Source: Chryseobacterium lathyri (GTDB lineage Bacteria; Bacteroidota; Bacteroidia; Flavobacteriales; Weeksellaceae). From it: 64,000 nt of DNA. The position numbers were made by a program, and so were the translations under genes. The DNA lies in assembly GCF_003290185.1 (NCBI RefSeq), contig NZ_QNFY01000001.1:372001-436000 (forward strand), written 5' to 3'. Below are positions 44,217 to 52,514 of this stretch, in pieces. Positions within the stretch are counted from its first letter, which is position 1, and the number at the start of each line of letters is the position of its first letter. The notes under the pieces were generated by a model, which worked only from the letters and a program-made list of their open reading frames with translations, made no database searches and was not told the DNA's origin.

Positions 44217-45539
44217 ATGAATACATCAATACAATCTCTACAGTCAAGAGATAAAGCCGTCAACTGGCATCCCTACACGCAAATGAAAACAGCAGGAGAT
44301 GCAGTGCCTATAGTACAAGGAAAAGGCGTCTATTTATATGATGAGGAAGGAAAAAAATACATTGATGCCGTTTCATCCTGGTGGGTGACTTTGCACGGTC
44401 ATGCTCATCCCTATATTGCAGAACGTGTTTTTCAGCAGCTGAATACTCTGGAACAGGTTATTTTTGCGGGATTTACGCATGAACCGGCTGTTCAGCTTTC
44501 AGAAAACCTGTTGAACCTGCTTCCGAAGAACCAGAAAAAGGTTTTTTATTCGGATAATGGTTCAACGGCAGTGGAAGCAGCGCTGAAGATGTGTATTCAG
44601 TATGCTTATAATTCAGGGAAAGAAAAAACGAAGATTCTGGCTTTTAAAAATGCTTATCACGGCGATACCTTCGGGGCGATGTCTGTGAGCGGGAGAAGTG
44701 TCTGGACAAAACCTTTCGGAAGTATGCTCTTTGAGGTGATCTTTATCGATATACCTAACGCAGAAAATCTGGAAAGTTTAAAAATTCAGATTAAAGATCT
44801 GGCAGAAGAAACAGCCTGTTTTATCTATGAACCATTGGTACAGGGCGCAGCAGGAATGCTGATGTATGAGGCCAAACATCTGGATGAACTGATGAAATTC
44901 TGCAGAAGCAAAGAAATTCTGATGATCCAGGATGAAGTATTCACAGGTTTCGGGAGAACCGGAAAACTGTTTGCGGCCAATCACCTTACGGAAGTGCCGG
45001 ATATTATGTGTTTCTCAAAAGGCCTCACCGGAGGAACAATGCCTATGGGAATTACCACCTGTTCGCAGGAAATTTTTAATGCCTTTTTATCTGACGATAA
45101 GTATAAAACCCTGTTTCACGGACATTCTTTTACGGCTAATCCTTTAGCGTGTACTGCGGCTCTGGCCAGCATGGAGCTTTTATTGCAGGAAGAAACATTA
45201 GCAGCCATTGATCGTATCAACAACCAACATTCCGATTTTTCTAAAATTCTTTCAAAGCATTCACATGTTGAAAATGTACGTCAGACCGGAACCATTCTGG
45301 CTTTTGAGTATAAAACAGATCAACATACTTCTTATTTTAACCAGATTGGAAAGGTTCTCTATGATGAATTTCTCAAGCGCGGGATCATTATGCGTCCGCT
45401 GGGGAATGTTATGTATCTGGTTCCGCCGTATTGCATCACATCAGAAGAACTTGATTTTATTTACCGGAATATTTTGGAGGTATTGAATACTTTTAAGAAT
45501 CAAGATCATTGCCCCATGCATGCAGCTGATCAAGAATAG
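44217..45539 (+). CDS. bioA: Adenosylmethionine-8-amino-7-oxononanoate aminotransferase
   Basis: This 440-residue class III aminotransferase starts with the BioA signature 'NWHPYTQMKTAGDAVPIVQGKGVYLYDEEGKKYIDAVSSWWVTLHGH' (about 15-62). 'IQDEVFTGFGRTGKLFA' (PLP aspartate) and the lysine in 'CFSKGLTGGTMPMG' are present. It makes diaminopelargonate with SAM as amino donor. A 113-nt spacer separates it from bioB, containing an imperfect run of TTCTAAC/CTCTAAT units. Its 3' end overlaps the convergent HxlR gene by 47 bp. Confidence 0.95.
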   Translation: MNTSIQSLQSRDKAVNWHPYTQMKTAGDAVPIVQGKGVYLYDEEGKKYIDAVSSWWVTLHGHAHPYIAERVFQQLNTLEQVIFAGFTHEPAVQLSENLLNLLPKNQKKVFYSDNGSTAVEAALKMCIQYAYNSGKEKTKILAFKNAYHGDTFGAMSVSGRSVWTKPFGSMLFEVIFIDIPNAENLESLKIQIKDLAEETACFIYEPLVQGAAGMLMYEAKHLDELMKFCRSKEILMIQDEVFTGFGRTGKLFAANHLTEVPDIMCFSKGLTGGTMPMGITTCSQEIFNAFLSDDKYKTLFHGHSFTANPLACTAALASMELLLQEETLAAIDRINNQHSDFSKILSKHSHVENVRQTGTILAFEYKTDQHTSYFNQIGKVLYDEFLKRGIIMRPLGNVMYLVPPYCITSEELDFIYRNILEVLNTFKNQDHCPMHAADQE

Positions 45540-45810
45540 GACCTAATTTCCGGGCTTTATCAGTCACCTTATAATAGACTTCAGGAGGAAAATTATAGAC
45601 TTCAATCCGTTGAATGATATGATTTTCCTCCATCTGTTTCAGCTGCTCCGAAAGCACTTTCTTTGAAACCCTTGGCATTTTACGCCACAATTCTATAAAC
45701 CGTACCTGATCTTCCTCAAAAAGATTCAGAAGGATCAACGGTTTCCATTTTCCGGAAAGAATATCAAGGCTTCGTCTAAGCCCGCAGTTTTTAAATTCTT
45801 CAAAATTCAT
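45493..45810 (-). CDS. HxlR-family transcriptional regulator
   Basis: This 105-residue winged-helix protein has 'CGLRRSLDILSGKWKPLILLNL' (9-30) and 'VSKKVLSEQLKQMEENHIIQR', the HxlR signature with the conserved N-terminal cysteine. It is divergent from the hydrolase gene at 45903 across a 92-bp gap with three GGTTAACC-like dyads, so it most likely controls that gene and itself. It shares 47 bp with the end of bioA on the opposite strand. Confidence 0.9.
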   Translation of the reverse strand: MNFEEFKNCGLRRSLDILSGKWKPLILLNLFEEDQVRFIELWRKMPRVSKKVLSEQLKQMEENHIIQRIEVYNFPPEVYYKVTDKARKLGPILDQLHAWGNDLDS

Positions 45811-45829
45811 CGGTAACTTTTATATATAT

Positions 45830-45883
45830 GGTTAACCTTTTGGTAACCGTCTATTATTTACCTTTGGTTTAACCATAGTTTTG
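45830..45883. promoter_or_regulatory. Cluster of GGTTAACC-like dyads and -7 box
   Basis: GGTTAACC (45830-45837), GGTAACC (45842-45848) and GGTTTAACC (45866-45874) are near-palindromes of one type in the HxlR/hydrolase gap. TAGTTTTG (45876-45883) fits a -7 element for the rightward gene, directly beside the last dyad. They are good candidates for the HxlR operator. Confidence 0.5.
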
Positions 45884-45902
45884 CAAGACAAAATTAAACA
45901 AA

Positions 45903-46664
45903 ATGAAACTGGAATTATGGCGTAATGCCACATTACTGCTCCAATTAGGAGGAAAAAATATTTTAATTGATCCCATGCTTGGGGCAAAAGGTTCTTTGGG
46001 AAAGCTTCCAATGACAGATAGCGAACTGCTGAATCCCTTGGTTGACCTTCCGTTCAGTGAAGAGGAATTAAAAGATAAACTGTCAAAAATTGATGCGGTA
46101 GCTGTAACTCATCTTCATCCCGATCACTGGGACGAAAAAGCTATTGAATTTTTAGATAAAAATATTCCTGTAATCTGCCCTGAGATCATTGCAGAAAAGA
46201 TAGCCGAGTCAGGTTTTAAGAACATAATTTCTATTAAAGACAGTATCATCTGGGAAAATATCAATATTTCAATTACAGAAGGGCAGCACGGAACCGGAGA
46301 AATAGGGGAGAAAATGGGTAAAGTAAACGGATTTGTCTTTAAAACAGAAGATCAAACTCTCTATGTCGTTGGTGACAGTATCTGGTATGAAGGGATTGCA
46401 GCAGAGATCGATAAGCATCTGCCTCAGCATATTGTTGTAGCCGGAGGTGCAGCCACTTTTGCAGTGGGAGATCCTATTATTATGACCAGTGAAGACATCA
46501 TCAAACTTTGTGAATATGCACCCAATGCCTCCATCTTGGTCACGCATCTTGAAGCAGTCAGCCACTGTAAGGAAAACCGTGAATACATTCAGAAGAAGAT
46601 CAATGAAAACGATCTGGAGAACAGATGCTTAGTTCTGCAGGACGGGATGGAATATTCTTTATAA
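45903..46664 (+). CDS. Metallo-beta-lactamase-fold hydrolase (UlaG-like)
   Basis: This 253-residue cytosolic protein has the zinc motif 'AVTHLHPDHWDEKA' (HxHxDH), a third ligand in 'TEGQHGTGEIG' and aspartate in 'LYVVGDSIWYEG', with a final 'ILVTHLEAVSHC'. Short N-terminal strands 'LELWRNATLLLQLGGKNILIDPML' are typical of the UlaG/beta-lactamase-like group. It is paired divergently with an HxlR regulator, suggesting an inducible detoxification function. Substrate unknown. Confidence 0.85.
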   Translation: MKLELWRNATLLLQLGGKNILIDPMLGAKGSLGKLPMTDSELLNPLVDLPFSEEELKDKLSKIDAVAVTHLHPDHWDEKAIEFLDKNIPVICPEIIAEKIAESGFKNIISIKDSIIWENINISITEGQHGTGEIGEKMGKVNGFVFKTEDQTLYVVGDSIWYEGIAAEIDKHLPQHIVVAGGAATFAVGDPIIMTSEDIIKLCEYAPNASILVTHLEAVSHCKENREYIQKKINENDLENRCLVLQDGMEYSL

Positions 46665-46705
46665 TTAATTTAAAAGAGTTTAAAATCTATTAATCTTTAA
46701 GAAGA

Positions 46706-47464
46706 ATGGGTTGGGGGATGGCTCATTTTTTGGATACCTTCTCTAAATTAATTTCTATGCTATCCCTATTTCTCTTAGAACTCAACTGGAAAGAATTATT
46801 TCTGGGACACGAAGAATGGTCTTTTCTTCTGGAAATCATATTACGGACTATGATCATGTTCCTGGCCATTATTATTGGCCTGAGAATTTTAGGAAAAAGA
46901 GGGGTAAAGCAGCTTTCTATTTTTGAGCTGGTCGTTATTATCGGTTTAGGTTCTGCGGCTGGTGATCCTATGTTCAATAAAGATGTTGGTATTATTTCTT
47001 CCATTCTCGTTTTTATAGTCATCATTCTTTTATACAGCATTGTCACTTTTTTTATAGGAAGAAGCAAAAAATTTGAGAAACTGGTGGAAGGAAGTTCCAT
47101 CTGCCTGATCAAAGACGGTGAATTTGCTATTGAAAACTTTAAAAAAGAAAACTTGGGAAGCGATGAATTTTTTGCAGAGCTCAGGTTGAAGGGTGTTTCA
47201 CAGCTTGGGCAGATTGAAACAGCTATTGAAGAAATTTCCGGTGAGATCAGTGTATTTTACTATGAAGATAAAGATGTAAAATACGGCCTTCCCATTATGC
47301 CGGATTCATTAAAAAATCCATTAAAAATAATTCATAAAGAAAGTCAATATTCATGTATCTTCTGTGGACATACCGAATTTAAAACGGAAGGAAATACAGC
47401 GCACTGTCCTAAATGTAAAAAAGATGACTGGATAGAAGCCAGCAACAAAAGAAGAATAACTTAA
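46706..47464 (+). CDS. DUF421 (YetF-like) membrane protein with C-terminal zinc ribbon
   Basis: This 252-residue protein has three TM helices (about 40-125, with 'LGKRGVKQLSIFELVVIIGLGSAAGDPMF'), the DUF421 cytosolic domain ('LIKDGEFAIENFKKENLGSDEFFAELRLKGV') and an added C-terminal tail with C-I-F-C and C-P-K-C pairs (about 223-245), a four-cysteine zinc ribbon. The ribbon is not part of the basic YetF architecture. Function of the family is unclear; spore-germination and envelope roles are reported for relatives. It follows the hydrolase by about 40 nt. Confidence 0.8.
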   Translation: MGWGMAHFLDTFSKLISMLSLFLLELNWKELFLGHEEWSFLLEIILRTMIMFLAIIIGLRILGKRGVKQLSIFELVVIIGLGSAAGDPMFNKDVGIISSILVFIVIILLYSIVTFFIGRSKKFEKLVEGSSICLIKDGEFAIENFKKENLGSDEFFAELRLKGVSQLGQIETAIEEISGEISVFYYEDKDVKYGLPIMPDSLKNPLKIIHKESQYSCIFCGHTEFKTEGNTAHCPKCKKDDWIEASNKRRIT

Positions 47465-47485
47465 ATCAGACAAACATTGATAAAA

Positions 47486-47518
47486 GGACTGTATCTTTCC
47501 GATACAGTCCTTTATTTT
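47486..47518. terminator. Two-way terminator between convergent genes
   Basis: GGACTGTATC (47486-47495) pairs with GATACAGTCC (47501-47510) around TTTCC. T-rich tracts follow on both strands, serving the DUF421 gene and the leftward MFS gene. Confidence 0.85.
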
Positions 47519-48723
47519 TAATCTTCCACACATTTATTCCTGGCCGCCTTCATTCCGAAATAAAACATCAGGATAACAGCGAAACTCAAAAAATAAAAAG
47601 AGCTTTTCCAGGACGCATCCCAGTCATGAAGTTTTCCAAAAACCGGAGGCCCGAATGCAGCAATCAGGTACCCCACAGACTGTGCCATTCCGGATATTTT
47701 TACCGCATTGGCGCTATTTTTCGTTCTTGTTGAAAAAAATAGAATAGACAGGCTGAAAGACAAACCATTAGAAATACCGATAATGACAGCATTAGCATAG
47801 ATCCATTGCGACTGCAGCCAGACGAACATCATCGTACTTCCGAACATTAAACTGCAGATAAGTATGATCAGGATCCGCTGATCCTTCATTTTCCCGGCAA
47901 TAATCGGAGCACAGAAAGTAATCGGGATCATGGTAATCTGAATAAAAAACAGGACCCATCCCGCATTTTCACCTTCCATTTTACAATCAGTAAGAAATGA
48001 AGGCAGCCAGGCCATCATGCAGTAATAAAATAAAGACTGCAGCCCCATAAATACACTGATATTCCATGCCTGCGCAGATTTAAACATATTAAAATCAGAA
48101 ACACTTAAAGCTGCTTTTGCCTGTCCCGGATTCTTTTTATTGAATATCAGTTCCAGGATAAGGACAAAAAGTCCCAGTCCGGCAATGATCAGCCAGATTC
48201 CCAGGGAGCCTCGCCATCCGAAGCCTGTCCATTCTCCGATCCTTACGCTGAAGCCTGAGGCTAATGCAGCTGTAAGATTCATAGAAACTGCAAAAATTCC
48301 GGTCATCAAACCGATCTGTTTAGGAAAATTATTCTTGATATAACCCGGAGTAACTACATTTCCGATACAGATTCCCAAACCTATAAACACAGATCCTGTG
48401 AAAAGAGTCCATAGAGATCCCGTAATCCTTAGGAACAGTCCGAAACTTAAAATAATCAGGGAATACATCAGAAACCGGCTGATACTGAATTTATGTGAAA
48501 ATCTGCTCACTAAAACGGAACATGTTGCAAACATAAACAGTGGAATAGAAGTAAGTAGGCTCACCTGGAAACTATCCAGATTCAAAGCATGCCGTATATC
48601 ACCCAATACCGGGGAAACAGAGATAATAGGAGATCTCAGATTACTGGATACCAGGATCACAACCAGTATATTGACCACCATCAGAATATAAGAAGCATTC
48701 TTTCTTGATTCGCTCTTCATCAT
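47518..48723 (-). CDS. MFS transporter, CynX/NimT family
   Basis: This 401-residue protein has twelve TM helices and the CynX/NimT pattern 'SSNLRSPIISVSPVLGDIRHALNLDSFQVSLLTSIPLFMFA' in its first 70 residues. E. coli members include CynX (cyanate) and NimT (2-nitroimidazole efflux). It diverges from an AraC gene at 48796 across 72 bp, the same arrangement as nimT-nimR, which supports an efflux pump with a dedicated regulator. Two adjacent ATG codons make the start uncertain by one residue. Confidence 0.85.
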   Translation of the reverse strand: MMKSESRKNASYILMVVNILVVILVSSNLRSPIISVSPVLGDIRHALNLDSFQVSLLTSIPLFMFATCSVLVSRFSHKFSISRFLMYSLIILSFGLFLRITGSLWTLFTGSVFIGLGICIGNVVTPGYIKNNFPKQIGLMTGIFAVSMNLTAALASGFSVRIGEWTGFGWRGSLGIWLIIAGLGLFVLILELIFNKKNPGQAKAALSVSDFNMFKSAQAWNISVFMGLQSLFYYCMMAWLPSFLTDCKMEGENAGWVLFFIQITMIPITFCAPIIAGKMKDQRILIILICSLMFGSTMMFVWLQSQWIYANAVIIGISNGLSFSLSILFFSTRTKNSANAVKISGMAQSVGYLIAAFGPPVFGKLHDWDASWKSSFYFLSFAVILMFYFGMKAARNKCVED

Positions 48724-48795
48724 ATAATTAATATTTGATGCAAAATTAATTCAGCAGTTTTATTTAATTTTGCCAAAGTTTTAACGTAAAACGAC

Positions 48796-49578
48796 ATGAA
48801 TGTTCACGACACAATAGATATTGATCAGCTGAAGAAGCCGTATTTTGTCTGGTTTGAAGAAGGCTGGCGGCATGATGACATTCTTCATTCTCACCAAAAA
48901 GGCCAGCTCGTATATGTAGAAAGCGGATTCCAGTATATTACGGTCGACGGGAAGATCTACCTTCTTCCTCAAAACCATGCAGCCTGGATTCCTCCGGGTG
49001 CCATCCATAAAACCAATTCACACTCTGAAAAAATTAAACTGATGATCATGTTCGCCGATGTAGAAAAAAGCAGTGCTTTTCATCATAAGATTAATGTTTT
49101 TTCCGTTCCTCCTGTTCTGAAAGAAATGATAAAGTATGCAGAAAAATGGTCAAAAAGCATTTCAAAAGATCCTGATGAAGCACTTTTCTTACAAGCACTT
49201 TTTAATGAGCTTCCTCATTTTGTGGAACATTCCTTACAACTTTATATCAGACTTCCTGAAGATAAAAGGTTATCTAAATCTATTGAATATCTTCACAGTC
49301 ATTACCAGGAGCACGTAAGAATGGAAGATCTGAGTGAAATTTCAATGCTTTCCTTACGCACAATAGAACGCATTTTTAAAAAGGAGACCGGAATGACGCT
49401 GGCCAAATACCAGCAGATACTAAGAATTATTAAAAGCCTGGAACTGCTGAGCTCCGGCGACCATACCATTTCCGAAACAGCATACAAAGTAGGGTATAAG
49501 AGTGTTCAGGCCTTTACAAGAAGTTTCCAGTCTGTAATGCAGTCCAGACCTACGGATTTTATAAAAACTACTCAATAA
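48796..49578 (+). CDS. AraC-family regulator, NimR-like
   Basis: This 260-residue protein has an N-terminal cupin ('HSHQKGQLVYVESGFQYITVDGKIYLLPQNHAAWIPPGAIHKT', about 30-76) and a C-terminal AraC domain (about 160-258, 'VRMEDLSEISMLSLRTIERIFKKETG' and 'SVQAFTRSFQSVMQSRPTDF'). This cupin-AraC form with the 'AAWIPPGxxH' block is that of NimR/YeaM-type regulators. It diverges from the NimT-like MFS gene and probably represses it. Confidence 0.85.
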   Translation: MNVHDTIDIDQLKKPYFVWFEEGWRHDDILHSHQKGQLVYVESGFQYITVDGKIYLLPQNHAAWIPPGAIHKTNSHSEKIKLMIMFADVEKSSAFHHKINVFSVPPVLKEMIKYAEKWSKSISKDPDEALFLQALFNELPHFVEHSLQLYIRLPEDKRLSKSIEYLHSHYQEHVRMEDLSEISMLSLRTIERIFKKETGMTLAKYQQILRIIKSLELLSSGDHTISETAYKVGYKSVQAFTRSFQSVMQSRPTDFIKTTQ

Positions 49579-49602
49579 TTCAGCGTAAAATTATTATCAG
49601 AG

Positions 49603-49633
49603 CAAAAAAAATCTCCAGGTTGCCCCGGAGATT
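49603..49633 (-). terminator. Terminator of the lectin gene
   Basis: AATCTCC (49610-49616) and GGAGATT (49627-49633) pair, extended by GG/CC inside the loop. On the minus strand a run of T residues follows. It is 20 nt past the lectin stop codon. Confidence 0.75.
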
Positions 49634-49653
49634 CATATTAATCTAAATAAGTT

Positions 49654-49998
49654 CTAGAACTTAAATGTGCATCCGCAAACGCTCATTTTACCTTCAACAA
49701 CCGTAGTCCATTGTCCGTTCCAGGTTCCTCCGTAAGAAGCACAGATTGAAGGGCATATTTCTTTAGCATCTTCGTTGCTCCAGATTGGTCCTGCTAAAAC
49801 GTCCATAGTATATTCTGTGCTTCCTGATGGTTGCGTATCATATTCAACTTCGATAACGCTCATCTGACCTTCGACAATAGTGCTCCATTGTCCAGTGAAT
49901 TTTCCTAAATGTGCCGCAGCAATACGACCTCCGATTTTTTGTGCTTCATCATTGCTCCAAAGCGGACCTGCAATGATATTGATTTTGAATGTTGACAT
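49654..49998 (-). CDS. MVL-type mannan-binding lectin
   Basis: This 114-residue protein consists of two ~50-residue repeats, each starting with 'AGP(L/I)WSN(D/E)(E/D)A' and ending in 'G(T/K)..GQW(S/T)T(I/V)VEG(Q/K)MSV'. Length, tandem repeats and motifs match Microcystis viridis lectin (MVL), a cytosolic protein that binds oligomannose Man-GlcNAc2 cores with high affinity. There is no signal peptide here either. The second repeat has three extra cysteines. Biological role in bacteria is unknown. It is monocistronic with its own terminator. Confidence 0.9.
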   Translation of the reverse strand: MSTFKINIIAGPLWSNDEAQKIGGRIAAAHLGKFTGQWSTIVEGQMSVIEVEYDTQPSGSTEYTMDVLAGPIWSNEDAKEICPSICASYGGTWNGQWTTVVEGKMSVCGCTFKF

Positions 49999-50129
49999 GG
50001 TGTAATGTTTTTAAGTTGTTTAACATTACAAAGTTGTCACTTTAATGAGATATATGATAGCGTAGAAAATACCAAATTTACCATTCCGTATTTACACTTA
50101 GTTGCAAAAAATCATAGGCTAAAATGAAA

Positions 50130-50565
50130 AAGGTCCCCTAAAGGAGGAGACCTTAAAAAAACACAAATGATGAAAAAAAATTATTTCGATTTACAAATAT
50201 AAGTAAAAAATATATTATGCAAAACATCATATAAGCATAAATATTAAAAAAACATTCATTCTAATTAAAAATAAGGACTCGTTCAATAATGCTTTTCTTA
50301 CCATTAACCGTGAAATTTAATAATCATATATTATGATAAAACAAAAAATAAATTAAAAAGATTCTAATAATATAAATGGTACAATTGAATAATTTCGTCC
50401 AATGATGCAGGAGCAATTAAAAAAAGGTCAATAAAATATTTTGCCATGCTGTATTCTTACTGTTTTTTCTTTCTCCATTTTCTTTACGACCCTTATAACA
50501 GTTAAATCCATTTATCCCGATCCATTTAAGTTTTAACATCAGCCTCTCCATCGAGAGGCTTTTAT
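50130..50565. other. Gene-free stretch bounded by outward-facing terminators
   Basis: AAGGTC (50130-50135)/GACCTT (50149-50154) is followed by T5 only on the minus strand. AGCCTCTC (50541-50548)/GAGAGGCT (50553-50560) is followed by TTTTAT on the plus strand. No gene on either strand lies upstream of these terminators within 49999-50634; the longest frame I see is a 19-codon plus-strand one near 50447. Small RNAs or a leader of the lectin gene are possible. Confidence 0.45.
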
Positions 50566-50634
50566 CATGGGATTATGATCGTGCTCATAAAGAAACACTT
50601 TCATATTTTATAAATTAGTATAAAATCCAGTACA

Positions 50635-51243
50635 ATGAAGCCTAAGCAGATCAACAGAGTTCCACAACAGCAATCCGGTGGATTTCACGATACAGAAAGC
50701 CAGAAGCAGTTTGAACCGACACTTTTACCGATCAAGTTTGATATTTTAAAACAAAGATTTTTTTCAGTGAGCCGTTGGAAAAGCTATTGCGGTGAAGGAT
50801 TTGCAGCCTTTAAACTTTATGATTCAAAAGGAAATATTGCTGAAAGACCACCTCAGAAAGGAGATTTTATGAGAATTGATATTCCCGGACCGGGAGAAAC
50901 TGAAGCCAAAGGGTATGACTGGGTAGAAGTTACTGATATCTGCTTTCAGGAAGATAACTATTCGGAAAGCATTTTAATAACGTGCAGACCCTCCATAAAT
51001 CCTCAGGACAGAAAAAACAGTCATATTGCCCATTTTTACAGCTCCATAGCAACCTCAACTTTTATGATCGCGAGAACGCCTACTCATCTAAAAGCCGCAG
51101 TCTACGGACGGAATGAAACGCCGAATTTTAACGCCGGATATATTGATGTTATCAGAAATCTTATGGTTGCCGTAGGAGGAATGATGGGAATTTCTAAGGT
51201 CCAGTGGAAAAAGCTGACAGATGGTTTTCTGGATTTTGAATAA
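50635..51243 (+). CDS. Conserved-looking protein of unknown function
   Basis: I do not recognise this 202-residue protein. It has no signal peptide or TM segment. After a Gln-rich N-terminus ('RVPQQQSGGFHDTESQKQFEPTLLP') it looks like a compact alpha/beta domain, with 'KGYDWVEVTDICFQEDNYSESILITCRPS' as probable beta-hairpins and a hydrophobic helix 'IDVIRNLMVAVGGMMGISKVQWKKLTDG' at the end. It is followed by an FNR-like operator and the MFS gene, so it is probably a single-gene unit. Confidence 0.6.
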   Translation: MKPKQINRVPQQQSGGFHDTESQKQFEPTLLPIKFDILKQRFFSVSRWKSYCGEGFAAFKLYDSKGNIAERPPQKGDFMRIDIPGPGETEAKGYDWVEVTDICFQEDNYSESILITCRPSINPQDRKNSHIAHFYSSIATSTFMIARTPTHLKAAVYGRNETPNFNAGYIDVIRNLMVAVGGMMGISKVQWKKLTDGFLDFE

Positions 51244-51261
51244 ATTCCTGTAGGTTGTTTT

Positions 51262-51305
51262 TTGACTTAAGTCAAAGTTTTTTTTTGTCTGTAACAGGAC
51301 ATTTG
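51262..51305 (+). promoter_or_regulatory. Crp/Fnr-type box and promoter before the MFS gene
   Basis: TTGACTTAAGTCAA (51262-51275) is a perfect palindrome of the FNR/Crp type (TTGAc-N4-gTCAA). GACATTTG (51298-51305) resembles the -7 box TAnnTTTG. The box centre lies 36.5 bp from the G of TTTG, which puts it near -41.5, the class II activator position. The same spacing recurs at 53917. Confidence 0.65.
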
Positions 51306-51328
51306 CACCGAATATTTTAAACAAAATT

Positions 51329-52504
51329 ATGAGTGCAACATTAGAAAAAGGACAGACTATTAATTTCTATACAGCCACAATGCCTATTATCCTATCGGTA
51401 TTTGCCATATATCTTACGATAGGAATTTCTTTAGGTGTGCTTCCGAAATTTGTCCAGAACAATTTAGGATTTAACAGTATCATCATAGGAATGGTAATCG
51501 GGTTACAATCACTGGCAACACTTTTAACCCGTGCTTACTCCGGAAAAATTACAGATACAAAAGGAGCAAAGAAAAGCAAAATGCTGGGAGTTTTGCTATC
51601 CGTTATCGCAGGTATAGCCTATATTCTTGCGGTAAGTTTCCAGGCATCACCCCAGACAGCGCTAGTATTTCTCCTGCTTGCCAGAATGATTCACGGTGTT
51701 GGTGAAAGTTTTCTGGTTACAGGAGCATTAACCTGGGGGATTGGCCTTGTCGGGCATCAGAATTCAGGAAAAGTAATGACCTGGAACGGTATTGCCATGT
51801 ATGCCGGAATTGCTGTTGGTGCTCCGTTGAGTATCTGGATGAGTAAAGATTTTGGAGTGCTTCCGGCATTTATCCTGATCATGCTACTGCCGTTTGTCAG
51901 TTGGATTTCCACAGCGAAACTGCCTTCCATTCCTGTGGATAAAGGGCATATAAGAACTCCTTTTTACAAAGTTATAGGAGCGGTATCCGGACAGGGATTA
52001 AGCCTTGCATTTTCCTCTATGGCATTCGGATGTATTGCTTCTTTTGTGGGACTGTTTTTTACGGAGAAAAACTGGGGTGATGCGTCACTGGCTTTTATAA
52101 CTTTCGGGGCCTGTTATGTATTGACAAGAATTTTCTTTGCTTCATTTCCAGACAAATACGGAGGCTTCAGAATCGCTTTTATTTCTCTGATAATCGAAGC
52201 TGCAGGGCAGATCATCATCTGGACCTCGGCATCAAAAGCAATGGCTATTCTTGGCTGTGGGCTTACAGGAGTAGGGTTTTCCCTGATTTTTCCGGCATTG
52301 GGTGTGCTGGCCATTCAAAAAGTAAAACCACAAATGAGAGGAACAGCTTTAGGCGCCTATGTGGCTTTTGTGGATCTTTCACTGGGGCTGGCGGGCCCGG
52401 CTGCAGGTCTTGCTGCGGGATGGTTCAATTATCAGGCGGTGTATCTGTTTGGAGGATTGAGTTGCATCATTTCTATGATCATTTTATTATTCAACAAAAA
52501 ATAA
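51329..52504 (+). CDS. MFS transporter, YhhS/YfcJ-like
   Basis: This 391-residue inner-membrane protein has twelve helices and the sequence 'YLTIGISLGVLPKFVQNNLGFNSIIIGMVIGLQSLATLLTRAYSGKITDTKGAKK' (about 30-85) of the YhhS/YfcJ efflux group. It begins a likely operon with the siderophore-interacting protein 10 nt downstream and lies under an FNR-like box. Export of a siderophore or its breakdown products is possible from this context. Confidence 0.85.
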   Translation: MSATLEKGQTINFYTATMPIILSVFAIYLTIGISLGVLPKFVQNNLGFNSIIIGMVIGLQSLATLLTRAYSGKITDTKGAKKSKMLGVLLSVIAGIAYILAVSFQASPQTALVFLLLARMIHGVGESFLVTGALTWGIGLVGHQNSGKVMTWNGIAMYAGIAVGAPLSIWMSKDFGVLPAFILIMLLPFVSWISTAKLPSIPVDKGHIRTPFYKVIGAVSGQGLSLAFSSMAFGCIASFVGLFFTEKNWGDASLAFITFGACYVLTRIFFASFPDKYGGFRIAFISLIIEAAGQIIIWTSASKAMAILGCGLTGVGFSLIFPALGVLAIQKVKPQMRGTALGAYVAFVDLSLGLAGPAAGLAAGWFNYQAVYLFGGLSCIISMIILLFNKK

Positions 52505-52514
52505 ACTTGAAGCA

